Source: Lederbergia wuyishanensis
GTDB taxonomy: Bacteria; Bacillota; Bacilli; Bacillales; Bacillaceae_C
Direction: 5' to 3'
NCBI RefSeq assembly: GCF_022900255.1
Contig: NZ_JALIRM010000006.1
Span: 62,001 to 126,000 of the forward strand
Length of the DNA stretch: 64,000 bases
The translations under genes and the position numbers were made by a program. The notes beneath the pieces are model-generated. The model was not told where the DNA came from. It saw only the letters and a list, made by a program, of their open reading frames with translations, and did no database searches. Positions 1 through 14,775 of the stretch are shown piece after piece. The stretch's first letter is position 1. Every line of letters starts with the position of its first letter.

Positions 1-690
1 TTCCGCGAAATCGCTGATGAAGTTGGAGCTTATTTAATGGTTGATATGGCTCATATCGCTGGCCTTGTAGCAGTAGGTCTTCATCCAAATCCAGTTCCAT
101 ATGCTCATTTTGTTACGACAACTACTCATAAAACATTGCGCGGTCCTCGTGGAGGAATGGTGCTATGTACAGAGGAATTTGCAAAGAAAATCGATAAAGC
201 CGTTTTCCCTGGTCTCCAAGGTGGTCCACTGATGCACGTAATCGCTGCAAAAGCAGTTTCATTCGGTGAAGCTCTAACGGAAGATTACAAAACATATATC
301 CAAAACGTTATCGATAATGCAAAACGTCTTGGTGAGTCTTTGAAAAAAGAAGGACTTAATCTTGTTTCAGGTGGAACAGATAATCATTTATTGCTTCTTG
401 ACCTACGTTCTATTAGACTAACGGGAAAAGTGGCAGAAAAAGTTTTAGATGATGTAGGTATTACTGTTAATAAAAATACAATTCCGTACGATCCTGAAGG
501 TCCATTCACTACAAGTGGAATTCGCATCGGTACACCGGCAGTAACTTCAAGAGGGTTTGGCTTAGAAGAAATGGATGAAATTGCGTCCTTAATCGCATTC
601 GTATTAAATAACCACGATAACGAAGCTAAGCTTGATGAAGCGCGTAATCGTGTTGAAGCGTTGACTGCAAAATTCCCTTTATATGAATAA
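1..690 (+). CDS. glyA: Serine hydroxymethyltransferase, C-terminal part (5' end outside window)
   Basis: PLP-dependent enzyme that interconverts serine and glycine and charges tetrahydrofolate with one-carbon units in the cytoplasm. The reading frame is open from base 1 and 229 residues are present; the family is about 413 long, so roughly the N-terminal 45% is missing. The PLP-lysine motif [14 protein letters not shown] and the upstream DMAHIAGL segment that contacts the cofactor are visible. The C-terminus looks complete and is followed by a clear terminator. glyA next to upp is the usual Bacillus order. No frame damage seen. Confidence 0.97.
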   Translation, partial: FREIADEVGAYLMVDMAHIAGLVAVGLHPNPVPYAHFVTTTTHKTLRGPRGGMVLCTEEFAKKIDKAVFPGLQGGPLMHVIAAKAVSFGEALTEDYKTYIQNVIDNAKRLGESLKKEGLNLVSGGTDNHLLLLDLRSIRLTGKVAEKVLDDVGITVNKNTIPYDPEGPFTTSGIRIGTPAVTSRGFGLEEMDEIASLIAFVLNNHDNEAKLDEARNRVEALTAKFPLYE

Positions 691-701
691 AAAAAGATAA
701 C

Positions 702-732
702 AGCTGCTTCATTTTGAGGCAGCTTTTTTTTT
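702..732 (+). terminator. Rho-independent terminator of glyA
   Basis: AGCTGC (702-707) pairs with GCAGCT (719-724). The stem extends through a T-G wobble and TCA/TGA to a TTTT loop, and a run of about nine T follows. Confidence 0.9.
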
Positions 733-740
733 ATTGATAA

Positions 741-1020
741 TATTTATTTTAAAAAGTTAACTTTTGCTCCAGTGGCTGGCTTTAAGTGGGATGCACTCGA
801 CGCCTTGGAGCTTTTAGCAACTGTCACTGCTTATTCGCCAGTGACTTTCTTTATGCTTAGTCTCACTTGCTCCGAATTCAACAAAAGTTTTGCGACCTTA
901 CGTATCAAGTAACACTGAACTTTTTCAAAGTCAAGAATTTTAATTGTGAAAATACTAGAATGATGATCTAACATATTTGCAAAATAAAGATGCAATTAAG
1001 GAAAAGAGGCAAGAATTTGT
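741..1020. other. Gene-free stretch between glyA and upp
   Basis: No convincing gene. It holds a 14-bp palindrome AAAAGTTAACTTTT (752-765) and a 7-bp hairpin GTCACTG/CAGTGAC (823-829/839-845) inside a patch that is richer in GC than its flanks (about 765-905). The patch may be a remnant of a dispersed element; nothing else was recognised. Confidence 0.4.
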
Positions 1021-1036
1021 CATTTCCTCATTTCTC

Positions 1037-1065
1037 TTGCTCAAGCAAATTCAATTCTGTAAAAT
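1037..1065 (+). promoter_or_regulatory. Likely SigA promoter of upp
   Basis: TTGCTC (1037-1042) and TAAAAT (1060-1065) are 17 bp apart, about 75 bp before the upp start. This is a consensus-like match only. No purine-responsive leader was recognised. Confidence 0.45.
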
Positions 1066-1144
1066 AATGAAGGACATGTAAAAGAAAGATAAACAAAAAT
1101 CCGATGATTTCAGACATGGAATCTCACAAAAAAGGAGCAAAATG

Positions 1145-1774
1145 ATGGCCAAAGTATATGTATTCGATCATCCCCTCATTCAACACAAAATTACATATAT
1201 CCGCGACAAAAATACAGGTACAAAGGAATTCCGTGAACTTGTAGATGAGGTCGCAACATTAATGATGTTTGAAATAACTAGAGACATGCAACTTCAAGAA
1301 GTAGAAGTCGAAACTCCAGTTGCTAGAGCGAAATCAAAAATTTTAGCTGGGAAAAAGCTTGGTATCGTTCCGATTCTACGTGCCGGCATTGGAATGGTAG
1401 ATGGGATTTTAAATCTTCTTCCAGCAGCAAAAGTGGGACACATCGGATTATACCGTGATCCTGAAACACTAAAGCCGGTTGAGTATTATGTAAAACTCCC
1501 TAGCGATGTTGAAGAACGCGATTTTATTTTAGTTGATCCAATGCTTGCAACTGGTGGTTCTGCGGCAGCAGCGATTGATTCACTAAAAAAACGTGGTGCT
1601 AAAAATATTAAATTCATGTGCCTTATTGCTGCACCTGAAGGAGTAGAAGTGTTGCAAAAAGCCCACCCAGATGTTGATATATATATTGCAGGACTTGACG
1701 AAAAATTAAATGATCATGGCTACATTGTTCCAGGACTTGGGGATGCAGGTGACCGTTTGTTCGGAACTAAATAA
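1145..1774 (+). CDS. upp: Uracil phosphoribosyltransferase
   Basis: Pyrimidine salvage enzyme: uracil + PRPP gives UMP + PPi. The start [15 protein letters not shown], the PRPP-binding segment [10 protein letters not shown] and the C-terminal [13 protein letters not shown] are typical of the family. Two ATG codons lie in tandem (1142 and 1145). The AAAGGAG at 1131-1137 is 7 nt from the second, which gives the usual 209 residues, so the second is chosen. In B. subtilis mnaA lies between upp and the atp operon; here the 477-bp gap contains no such gene. Confidence 0.96.
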   Translation: MAKVYVFDHPLIQHKITYIRDKNTGTKEFRELVDEVATLMMFEITRDMQLQEVEVETPVARAKSKILAGKKLGIVPILRAGIGMVDGILNLLPAAKVGHIGLYRDPETLKPVEYYVKLPSDVEERDFILVDPMLATGGSAAAAIDSLKKRGAKNIKFMCLIAAPEGVEVLQKAHPDVDIYIAGLDEKLNDHGYIVPGLGDAGDRLFGTK

Positions 1775-1818
1775 GAGGCGTGAAATGAGAGTAAAGCATA
1801 CGCAGTCTTATGTGAAAG

Positions 1819-1846
1819 AGACGGTACTTAAACTTCCGTCTTTTTC
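1819..1846 (+). terminator. Likely terminator of upp
   Basis: AGACGG (1819-1824) pairs with CCGTCT (1836-1841) across an 11-nt loop, followed by TTTTT. Confidence 0.65.
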
Positions 1847-2043
1847 ATTCCTGATACATATGAAATTTCCTCATTATAAAAATTGCATTGCTTAGTCGAT
1901 TGTTGTGTGTGAATTAACGGAAATTTTAACTAAGCAATATATTAAATTAGTTGTCAAATTGAGTCGCAATTGGAAGAAATTTTTAAAGTGATTATTTTGT
2001 GAACAGTCTTGACATGGATTATGCGAAATTAATTGAAAACTCG

Positions 2044-2072
2044 TTGACTAATGTTTAGTGCTATTGTATGCT
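2044..2072 (+). promoter_or_regulatory. Probable SigA promoter of the atp operon
   Basis: TTGACT (2044-2049) and TATGCT (2067-2072) are separated by exactly 17 bp. This gives an untranslated leader of about 170 nt before atpI. A second TTGACA at 2009-2014 has no clear -10 partner. Confidence 0.6.
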
Positions 2073-2079
2073 AACAAAG

Positions 2080-2240
2080 GGTATGGGTAAAACCGTTATT
2101 CCCGCGTATTATCACGATTCCAAGCATGAGTGCACACATGCTTATGGATTAAGTTATTATTAGTTTAGATCATCGAACTTCCACGATGCTAAGCCTCGAA
2201 ATTTGGCGGATCCTCAAAGTTCGACATTTCTTTTCAGGAG
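2080..2240 (+). promoter_or_regulatory. Structured 5' leader of the atp operon
   Basis: The leader can fold into a hairpin AAGCATG/CATGCTT (2122-2128/2137-2143). A second element has arms TCGAACTT (2173-2180) and AAGTTCGA (2217-2224) enclosing 36 nt with an inner GCC/GGC pair. The right arm ends about 11 nt before the atpI ribosome binding site (AGGAG 2236-2240). No terminator-like U run is present, and no known riboswitch class was recognised. Confidence 0.45.
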
Positions 2241-2251
2241 ATTAAAAAGAC

Positions 2252-2644
2252 ATGCCGGAACTCCAACAATTATTTAATAGACACTGCAAATACATAATTT
2301 ACCTGATTGCAATCTATGTATTGGGGTGGGGATTTACAAACTATAAAACAATTTTTATGGGATTGATCCTCGGTACATCAGTTAGTCTTTTTAATCATTG
2401 GAACTTAGTAAGGAAAACAAATTTATTTGGTGAAGTTGTTTCATCAGGTAAAAAAATGCGTTCCTTTGGTACGATGATTAGAATGTGTAGTGCCATTCTA
2501 GCAGTTTTTATTGCTGGGAAGTATCCAAATCTATTTGACCTAATTAGTGTCATTATAGGAATAATGACAGCACATGCAGTCATTATTATAGATTTCGTTT
2601 TACAACAGATTTTCAAATCCCACATAAAACGAGAAGAGAGGTGA
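2252..2644 (+). CDS. atpI: ATP synthase subunit I (Mg2+/assembly protein AtpI)
   Basis: Small four-helix membrane protein encoded first in many atp operons; implicated in c-ring assembly and Mg2+ supply. 130 residues with hydrophobic stretches near 13-27, 32-50, 70-86 and 94-117 and a basic tail (KSHIKREER). Upstream lies AGGAG, 11 nt from the ATG. It is followed after 6 bp by atpB. Sequence conservation in this family is low, so the call rests partly on position. Confidence 0.9.
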   Translation: MPELQQLFNRHCKYIIYLIAIYVLGWGFTNYKTIFMGLILGTSVSLFNHWNLVRKTNLFGEVVSSGKKMRSFGTMIRMCSAILAVFIAGKYPNLFDLISVIIGIMTAHAVIIIDFVLQQIFKSHIKREER

Positions 2645-2650
2645 GTATAA

Positions 2651-3367
<717 letters not shown>

Positions 3368-3374
3368 TATATAA

Positions 3375-3659
<285 letters not shown>

Positions 3660-3684
3660 TTTAAGTAAACAATACGGATAAAAT

Positions 3685-3720
3685 GGCGAAGATTACTATC
3701 CAGAACCTTCGCCTTTTATT
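3685..3720 (+). terminator. Attenuator-like hairpin between atpE and atpF
   Basis: GGCGAAG (3685-3691) pairs with CTTCGCC (3707-3713) across a 15-nt loop, followed by TTTTATTT. It could act as a partial terminator or as a 3' stabiliser for the atpI-B-E part of the message. Confidence 0.6.
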
Positions 3721-3728
3721 TAGGATAA

Positions 3729-4286
<558 letters not shown>

Positions 4287-4288
4287 CG

Positions 4289-4825
4289 ATGAGTCAAAAT
4301 GTTGTCGCAGAACGCTATGCTTTAGCTCTGTTCCAATTAGCCAAAGAACATAATCTTGTTCAACAAATAGAAGAGGAACTGCGTGTTGTGAGAAAGTCTG
4401 TCAGTGAAAACTCGAGCTTTATCACATTGCTCACCTCTCCAAATTTATCTCTTCATGAGAAAAAGAATGTATTGCAAACTGTTTTTGCGAATGTTTCCCC
4501 ATTCGTGTCTCATACACTACAGCTGCTTATTGATCGTCATCGTCAAAGTGACATTTTAGATGTAACTGAGGCTTTTATCGAATTAGCCAATAAAGAAAAC
4601 GGCGTGGCAGAAGCAACTGTGTACTCAACACGACCACTAACTGCAATAGAAGTAGAAAGTATTTCAGCTTCATTTGCACCTAAAGTTGGTAGGCGTTCAT
4701 TAAACATCGAGAATGTCGTGGACACAAATCTTCTCGGTGGTTTAAAAATCCGAATTGAAAATCGCATTTACGACGGCAGTCTTCGTGGAAAACTTGACCG
4801 TCTTGAGCGTACATTAATTAGTTAA
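4289..4825 (+). CDS. atpH: ATP synthase F1 subunit delta
   Basis: Caps the F1 head and joins it to the b dimer (the OSCP equivalent). 178 residues; the start VVAERYALALFQLAKEH and the C-terminal DTNLLGGLKIRIENRIYDGS are diagnostic for the family. The stop codon lies inside the left arm of a 9-bp hairpin (4821-4847). Confidence 0.95.
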   Translation: MSQNVVAERYALALFQLAKEHNLVQQIEEELRVVRKSVSENSSFITLLTSPNLSLHEKKNVLQTVFANVSPFVSHTLQLLIDRHRQSDILDVTEAFIELANKENGVAEATVYSTRPLTAIEVESISASFAPKVGRRSLNIENVVDTNLLGGLKIRIENRIYDGSLRGKLDRLERTLIS

Positions 4826-4847
4826 CTTTAGGAAATAAAAAGTTAAC
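4821..4847 (+). other. Hairpin at the atpH-atpA junction
   Basis: GTTAACTTT (4821-4829) and AAAGTTAAC (4839-4847) form a perfect 9-bp stem with a 9-nt loop. It overlaps the atpH stop and has no U tract, so RNA processing or stability is likelier than termination. Confidence 0.55.
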
Positions 4848-4880
4848 ATCCATCAGATTTTATATTCTGCTGAAAAATGA

Positions 4881-6443
<1,563 letters not shown>

Positions 6444-6467
6444 TCTACTTTGAAAAAAGGGTGGTGA

Positions 6468-7331
<864 letters not shown>

Positions 7332-7348
7332 TTTTTTCATATAATTGA

Positions 7349-8834
<1,486 letters not shown>

Positions 8835-8838
8835 TTAG

Positions 8839-9258
<420 letters not shown>

Positions 9259-9271
9259 GATTTAAAATAAC

Positions 9272-9307
9272 TGAACACCTTCTGATTATATAGTCAGAAG
9301 GTGTTCA
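9272..9307 (+). terminator. Hairpin at the end of the atp operon
   Basis: TGAACACCTTCTGA (9272-9285) and TCAGAAGGTGTTCA (9294-9307) form a perfect 14-bp stem with an 8-nt loop. The T run is poor (TATGTGTG), so termination may be partial or the stem may protect the mRNA end. Confidence 0.55.
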
Positions 9308-9344
9308 TATGTGTGATATAGCCATGGGAGAGAGGTGATTAAAG

Positions 9345-9578
9345 TTGCTAGAAAATCTAGGTCAGCAGGCCTTAATCAATATAATCTCCCATTTATTTTT
9401 TATTGGAATTACCTTTTACGCACTCCAAGCTTTAAACTTTGAAAAGCTACTTAGAAAAAATCGGGTATTCCAAGCACGTCTGCTTTATATTTTATTAACC
9501 ATTATGATTGGTTCGGCCGTAAGTAACTTTTTTTTAGACTATTTATACTGGTCGCGACAACTTCAAATGCTATTTTAA
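9345..9578 (+). CDS. ywzB: DUF1146 small membrane protein (YwzB-like)
   Basis: 77 residues with two hydrophobic helices (about 10-28 and 44-66) separated by a basic stretch LRKNRVFQARLL. Size, pattern and position between atpC and ywmB match B. subtilis ywzB. Function unknown. TTG start at 9345 after GAGAGGTGATT. Confidence 0.8.
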   Translation: MLENLGQQALINIISHLFFIGITFYALQALNFEKLLRKNRVFQARLLYILLTIMIGSAVSNFFLDYLYWSRQLQMLF

Positions 9579-9867
9579 TACATAATATAAAGCATTTTAT
9601 AAAAAGGAATTCCCTCATAGTAAAATTGTAACTTCAAATAGAATCCCAAATGTAGAAGTTTTAATTTAAATAAGACAAATGTAACGAGTATTTAATATAG
9701 AATGGGACCTTTTTCCTGTTTCCATTATGTCGACTTTTGTATATGATTTGTAGTGGAACCTTCGAAAATTGTCGATTAAATAAGTCTAGAAACGTCCGTT
9801 ATTGGCGATATTCTTCAAGTATTACTTTCCCCATAGTGGTAACAATGTAACTAAGGGGGGAAGGAGA

Positions 9868-10602
9868 ATGAAAAACAGTAAATTTTCCATTTTATATCAA
9901 ATTGCGATAGTAGTTGGTTTCATATTAATATTTATTGGGAATAACACCATAGCAGCGCCACAATCGACTGATCTTGATGAATTGGTGCAAATAATAGGAA
10001 AACATCACGGTAACATCATTGAATGGTCTCTATATGCAAGAGAAAGGGTCTATCTTCTTTCCGAGGAAGATTGGTTGGAAAAAAAGGAGAAATTAGCTGA
10101 TCAGTTTCCAAACATGAAGTGGCAGTTGTCCAACACGAATGGTACATACTCCATTGATGGTTTTGTTGATTATGGAAAGTTTAGCGAAACGATACAAATT
10201 TTATCCACCGACAATAATAGACAAACAACTTCGTATCTTGTATACGAAGCAAAAGGCAAAGACTGGTCTCCATTCTCTGCGGAGATAACCAGGAAAACAG
10301 TTTTAAAGCTTTTTGAAGGAAATCCTAAATTATTCTCTTGTATAAAAGGCGAATTCAGTGAGGAACTAAATGAATTTGTTGATCTTTCTTTGGATGGATT
10401 ATTACACTCACTACATGCAAATGAAGTTGAATCCGTTAAAGAACAGGAATTTTACTCCATATCAGCATATTCCTCTCTTTTTGCCCAAACCTTATTTTTT
10501 ACAAACAAACAAATGAATATGCAAATTGGTCTTAGGAAAAATGAAATGGGTCAAGGAACGACCATTGTGGTCGGCACACCCATCTTAACGATTGAATATT
10601 AA
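9868..10602 (+). CDS. ywmB: YwmB-family secreted protein (TATA-box-binding-like fold)
   Basis: 244 residues with an N-terminal signal or anchor (about 9-33, ending near AA). Position directly upstream of murA and spoIID is that of ywmB in Bacillus. The function in B. subtilis is uncharacterised. An in-frame upstream codon at 9802 exists, but the ATG at 9868 follows GGGGGAAGGAGA and starts a proper signal peptide, so it is preferred. Confidence 0.75.
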   Translation: MKNSKFSILYQIAIVVGFILIFIGNNTIAAPQSTDLDELVQIIGKHHGNIIEWSLYARERVYLLSEEDWLEKKEKLADQFPNMKWQLSNTNGTYSIDGFVDYGKFSETIQILSTDNNRQTTSYLVYEAKGKDWSPFSAEITRKTVLKLFEGNPKLFSCIKGEFSEELNEFVDLSLDGLLHSLHANEVESVKEQEFYSISAYSSLFAQTLFFTNKQMNMQIGLRKNEMGQGTTIVVGTPILTIEY

Positions 10603-10634
10603 TATAAAGAATATGGACGCGGAGGGGAATACTC

Positions 10635-11927
10635 TTGGAAAAAATCATCGTCCGCGGCGGAAAAAGGCTAAGCGGCACTGTAAAAGTTGAAGGAGCAAAA
10701 AATGCCGTATTGCCTGTGATCGCTGCATCATTATTAGCGAGTGAAGGAAAAAGCATAATACGAGATGTTCCGATTCTCTCCGATGTATATACAATAGGTG
10801 AAGTGCTACGCCATTTGAATGCCGGCGTTGAATTTGTAGATAAAACCATTATTGTGGATGCATCAGAGGATCTTAACGTAGAGGCACCTTTTGAGTACGT
10901 AAGAAAGATGAGGGCTTCTGTACTCGTAATGGGTTCTTTACTAGCTAGACAGGGCAGAGCACGTGTTGCTTTACCAGGTGGCTGCGCCATTGGTTCTCGT
11001 CCCATCGATCTTCATTTAAAAGGTTTTGAAGCAATGGGAGCAAAAGTAAAAGTAGAGAATGGCTTCGTTGAGGCATCAGCCGATAAATTGAGAGGAGCTA
11101 AAATTTATTTAGACTTCCCAAGTGTCGGTGCAACCCAAAATATTATGATGGCGGCGGTCCTCGCTGAAGGATCGACAGTTATTGAAAACTGTGCAAAAGA
11201 GCCCGAAATTGTAGACCTAGCCAATTACTTAAATAGTATGGGTGCTTATGTAAGAGGAGCCGGAACAGGTACTATTCGTATTGAGGGAGTAGAGAAAATG
11301 TATGGTGCCGACCATACGATTATTCCAGATAGAATTGAAGCAGGTACATTCATGGTAGCAGCCGCTATTACAGGAGGCAACGTACTTATTCAGGGAGCTG
11401 TTCCTGAACACCTATCCTCTGTAATTGCAAAGCTTGAAGAAATGGACGTTACTATTATCGAAGAAGAAACTGGAATCCGTGTAATCGGTCCAGACAAATT
11501 AAAGGCAGTTGACATTAAGACAATGCCTCACCCTGGCTTTCCAACAGACATGCAATCACAAATGATGGCACTTCTTGTATGTGCTGAAGGAACAAGCATC
11601 ATCACAGAAACTGTTTTTGAAAATCGCTATATGCATGCAGAGGAATTTCGCAGAATGAACTCTGATATTAAAATTGAAGGCCGCTCTGTCATCATTAACG
11701 GACCGAGCCAGCTTCAAGGTGCTGAAGTAGCTGCTACTGACCTTCGTGCTGCAGCTGCCCTCATTATTGCTGGACTCAAAGCAGACGGCTACACCCGCGT
11801 AACTGAATTAAAACACCTTGACCGCGGATATTTAGACTTCCACCTCAAACTCCGTTCCCTAGGAGCAGACATCGAACGTGTGAAAGATCTAACCGTGGAA
11901 ACAGAAATTGTAGAAACAAATTCATAA
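10635..11927 (+). CDS. murA: UDP-N-acetylglucosamine 1-carboxyvinyltransferase
   Basis: First committed step of peptidoglycan synthesis: transfers enolpyruvate from PEP to UDP-GlcNAc. 430 residues. Lys22-Asn23 in EGAKNAVLP and the active-site Cys117 in [18 protein letters not shown] are present; Cys at this site is the fosfomycin target. TTG start at 10635 behind GGAGGGG. The position before spoIID corresponds to murAA of Bacillus. Confidence 0.97.
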   Translation: MEKIIVRGGKRLSGTVKVEGAKNAVLPVIAASLLASEGKSIIRDVPILSDVYTIGEVLRHLNAGVEFVDKTIIVDASEDLNVEAPFEYVRKMRASVLVMGSLLARQGRARVALPGGCAIGSRPIDLHLKGFEAMGAKVKVENGFVEASADKLRGAKIYLDFPSVGATQNIMMAAVLAEGSTVIENCAKEPEIVDLANYLNSMGAYVRGAGTGTIRIEGVEKMYGADHTIIPDRIEAGTFMVAAAITGGNVLIQGAVPEHLSSVIAKLEEMDVTIIEEETGIRVIGPDKLKAVDIKTMPHPGFPTDMQSQMMALLVCAEGTSIITETVFENRYMHAEEFRRMNSDIKIEGRSVIINGPSQLQGAEVAATDLRAAAALIIAGLKADGYTRVTELKHLDRGYLDFHLKLRSLGADIERVKDLTVETEIVETNS

Positions 11928-11937
11928 TTATATCGAT

Positions 11938-11980
11938 AAAAAATCCGCCTCGTGTTAGTCATAGTGTTGGCGGATTTTTT
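11938..11980 (+). terminator. Terminator of murA
   Basis: AAATCCGCC (11941-11949) pairs with GGCGGATTT (11969-11977) and the T run continues to 11980. Confidence 0.85.
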
Positions 11981-12411
11981 GTGTGTTTAAAATTGTCCTG
12001 ATATTCGAAACATGCTTTCAGTTTTAACGGAAAGTTGGCAAACTTAATGTCATTGCATATTCTTGAGTATGAATTCAACAAAACAAGTCTTTTATGATAA
12101 CACTCTTTCTTTTTTGTTGGTCCAATTGGAAAAGGAAGACAGCTTTTTTCACCAGGTTTATCACTTTTAATGTTCCAAACCTATTTTTGGCAGTTTGAAT
12201 GCTCCAAAAACAAGGGAACTTACATTTTACCTTAGTGAGTAATTTAATAAATTCTTTAATAATATTGATATAGTTGACAATCCGTGACCACTATTCGAAA
12301 ATATGTCCAATGAAGGTTAACATGACCAAGCCAATTGATTTGCAACTTATCATTTAACACAAAACTTCAAATACATCCTTTAGATACTTAGGCAAGGTTC
12401 TCTAAAGAAAT
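11981..12411. other. Gene-free stretch upstream of spoIID
   Basis: AT-rich, with stops in all frames and no RNA gene or strong repeat recognised. The last 80 bp probably carry the spoIID promoter. Confidence 0.5.
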
Positions 12412-12441
12412 GTCATAAAAGCTTGTCCAATTCCATATATT
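12412..12441 (+). promoter_or_regulatory. Possible SigE promoter of spoIID
   Basis: GTCATAA (12412-12418) and CATATATT (12434-12441) are 15 bp apart, resembling SigE elements (-10 CATAnnnT), about 50 bp upstream of spoIID. SigE control of spoIID is established in B. subtilis; the exact boxes here are inferred. Confidence 0.35.
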
Positions 12442-12494
12442 TGAACTAAGGTGATGAGGTTCATCGCCTTTAATTTTGTATTGGGGGAATAGGC

Positions 12495-13511
12495 ATGAAA
12501 CCATTAAAACCAGCATTCATCTTTGCATCTATTTTGCTAGCATTATCATTCACCATTCCAGCTATCCTCGTTCTGCCTTTTACAAATGGAAAGACGATGG
12601 GAGAACTGAAGGAACAGAAGGAGGAACAGCCAAAACAAGCCAAAAATGAATCCATTACGGAAGTGGCTGTATTTCGAACAAGTTTAAATAAAATAGAAAC
12701 ACTCCCTCTGGAAGACTACGTAATTGGGGTTGTTGCATCAGAAATGCCGGCAGACTTTGAAAAGGAAGCTCTTAAGGCGCAAGCACTTGCCGCACGAACA
12801 TATATTGTAACCCATTTAATGAGTACTCCTGATAAGGCTTCTATACCTGAAGGTGCGGATATTAAAGATACAGTAGACCATCAAGTTTATAAAAATAAAT
12901 CAGAATTGAAAAAACAATGGGGAAAAGATTTTGATTGGAAATATAAAAAAGTAGAAGAAGCTGTCAAAGAAACGGCAGGAGAAGTTCTAACTTTTAATGA
13001 TAAACCGATTACCGCATCTTTCTTCTCGACGAGCAACGGTTTTACAGAAAATGCAGAGGAATATTGGAAAAATAAAATACCTTATTTAAAAAGTGTTAAA
13101 AGTCCTTGGGATGTCAAATCACCGAAGTTTAATAGTCAAAAAGTGTTTACCATTTCTGAATTCGAGCAAAAATTAGGAGTGAGCATAGGAAACGGAAAAG
13201 ATATTGGTACGGTTACAAGTAGGACCGAGGGGAAAAAAGTGGCGACCGTCAAAATAAATGGGAAAAGTTTTACCGGAAGGGAAATTAGAGAGAAATTAGA
13301 TCTCAGGTCCACAGATTTCAATTGGATTAGAAAAGGTGACTCAATAATTGTAACGACTAAAGGGTTTGGTCACGGAGTAGGCATGAGTCAATACGGTGCT
13401 AATGGTATGGCGAAAGAAGGGAAGAAGTATGATGAAATTGTAACATACTATTATCAAGGTATTTCCATATCAAAGTTCAATAATGATGAAATAAAAATAG
13501 CTTCAAAATAG
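12495..13511 (+). CDS. spoIID: Stage II sporulation protein D, peptidoglycan lytic transglycosylase
   Basis: Membrane-anchored glycan-strand-cleaving enzyme that works with SpoIIP and SpoIIM in forespore engulfment. 338 residues: one N-terminal transmembrane helix (about 7-27) and then the SpoIID domain. The catalytic Glu lies in [19 protein letters not shown], and the conserved C-terminal core [18 protein letters not shown] is contiguous. GGGGGAA precedes the ATG. It is the classical murA-spoIID-spoIIQ order. Confidence 0.96.
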   Translation: MKPLKPAFIFASILLALSFTIPAILVLPFTNGKTMGELKEQKEEQPKQAKNESITEVAVFRTSLNKIETLPLEDYVIGVVASEMPADFEKEALKAQALAARTYIVTHLMSTPDKASIPEGADIKDTVDHQVYKNKSELKKQWGKDFDWKYKKVEEAVKETAGEVLTFNDKPITASFFSTSNGFTENAEEYWKNKIPYLKSVKSPWDVKSPKFNSQKVFTISEFEQKLGVSIGNGKDIGTVTSRTEGKKVATVKINGKSFTGREIREKLDLRSTDFNWIRKGDSIIVTTKGFGHGVGMSQYGANGMAKEGKKYDEIVTYYYQGISISKFNNDEIKIASK

Positions 13512-13515
13512 CTTA

Positions 13516-13553
13516 AAAATGCTGGGTCCGTGTATGGAGGATTCAGCATTTTT
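13516..13553 (+). terminator. Terminator of spoIID
   Basis: AAAATGCTG (13516-13524) pairs with CAGCATTTTT (13544-13553) with an inner GTCC/GGA pairing. Confidence 0.75.
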
Positions 13554-13582
13554 ACTTTTTCCTCAAAAAACACAGTAAAAAT

Positions 13583-13611
13583 GTATAATATTTTATATTT
13601 GTCGAAAAAAT
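13583..13611 (+). promoter_or_regulatory. Possible SigF promoter of spoIIQ
   Basis: GTATA (13583-13587) is 15 bp from CGAAAAAAT (13603-13611), which fits most of the SigF -10 pattern GGnnAnAnT. A competing GTATA at 13636 would place transcription start on the ribosome binding site. SigF control of spoIIQ is known from B. subtilis. Confidence 0.3.
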
Positions 13612-13683
13612 AAGTGGATAAATTAAATTTTCGAAGTATATTATTCTCGCTTTCTGTTCAGAATGGTGACAGAGGTGATGAAA

Positions 13684-14478
13684 ATGAGAGAGGAAGAAAA
13701 GAATCGATCTTCTCAATGGAAAACATTTTTCAAAAAGCGGTGGGTATTTCCAGCAGTTTATCTAGTATGTGCAGCCTTGCTTATTTCTACGATCGTTTGG
13801 TATCAGACAAGCACTAATAATGCTGTCAAAGACCCTAAGGTCACGGATAACGGCAAAGACATTACTGGTAAAACAGATGAACCAGTTATCGAGGTAAACC
13901 AACCTTTTGAAAATGTCGGCATGCCAGTTAAGAATGACGATGAAGTAAGAATACTTACAGGCTTTTTCGATGCTAATGCTTCAAAAGAACAACAAGAAAA
14001 TGCACTTATTGTAGATGGTAATAAATATCGTCCAAGTATGGGTCTCGATATTGCCAGCAATGATGGTAAAGAGTTTGAAGTTGTAGCAGCGCTAAGCGGA
14101 AAAGTTGCTTCTGTTCGACAAGATGCATTGCTAGGAAATGTAATTGAAGTGGAACATGATAAAGGAGTTGTCACTATTTATCAGTCTGTTAAAGATATAA
14201 AAGTTCAAGCAGGCGATCAAGTGAAACAAGGTGATTTACTCGCCACTTCTAGTACAAGCCAAATTAATATGGCTGCAAAGAATCATGTACACTTTGAAAT
14301 TAGAAAAGATAATGTAGCTTTAAACCCACAGACTTATTTTGGTCAATCACTTACCGCTTTAACTGAAGTGGATGATTCCGACTCTTCAGGTCACATAAAA
14401 TCAGAAGAGGGAAAAGACACTGAGGATGCTGAAAAAACAGAAGATACACAATCTATAACTGAATCAGAGCTAGAGTAA
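13684..14478 (+). CDS. spoIIQ: Stage II sporulation protein Q (LytM-like)
   Basis: Forespore membrane protein that binds SpoIIIAH across the septum during engulfment. 264 residues: basic N-terminus, transmembrane helix (about 20-38), and an M23/LytM fold in the C-terminal half. The first zinc-ligand position is Ser (YRPSMGLDIA) instead of His, while HVHFEIRKD is retained, so this is probably not an active peptidase; the same loss is known in Bacillus SpoIIQ. An acidic tail (SEEGKDTEDAEKTEDTQ) ends the protein. The ATG at 13684 fits GAGGTGATG best; earlier in-frame starts at 13663 and 13678 are less likely. Confidence 0.93.
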   Translation: MREEEKNRSSQWKTFFKKRWVFPAVYLVCAALLISTIVWYQTSTNNAVKDPKVTDNGKDITGKTDEPVIEVNQPFENVGMPVKNDDEVRILTGFFDANASKEQQENALIVDGNKYRPSMGLDIASNDGKEFEVVAALSGKVASVRQDALLGNVIEVEHDKGVVTIYQSVKDIKVQAGDQVKQGDLLATSSTSQINMAAKNHVHFEIRKDNVALNPQTYFGQSLTALTEVDDSDSSGHIKSEEGKDTEDAEKTEDTQSITESELE

Positions 14479-14490
14479 GCAAGTGCACTA

Positions 14491-14522
14491 AGACGGGCCG
14501 TAGTATGGTCCGTCTAATTTTA
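14491..14522 (+). terminator. Terminator of spoIIQ
   Basis: AGACGG (14491-14496) pairs with CCGTCT (14510-14515), with an inner CC/GG, followed by AATTTTATTT. Confidence 0.65.
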
Positions 14523-14775
14523 TTTATAAAACAAAGCTTTTAGTTTTGTAAAAAAAGATAACAAAATGAAATATAGAAGGAAATAAGTTAGAGATTTAGC
14601 AGATTTCCTCTATAATAGTACCAAAAAATTACAGAGTTATAATGAAAAAGCAGGAAGGAAAGTGCAATTTCTTGAAACAATGTAAAGAAACTAGTGTAAA
14701 AAATAGGAAAATTGTCTTCTAGTGTTCTTGACGGAATAACAAGATAATAAGAGGAAAATGATTAAGGAGGACGGT

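Noticed and set aside
1710-1895. 61-codon plus-strand frame overlapping the end of upp
   Set aside because: Out of frame with upp, no ribosome binding site, and it runs through the upp terminator.
13636-13664. GTATA-N15-GTTCAGAAT as the spoIIQ SigF promoter
   Set aside because: Transcription would begin on the ribosome binding site; the upstream candidate at 13583 leaves a normal leader.
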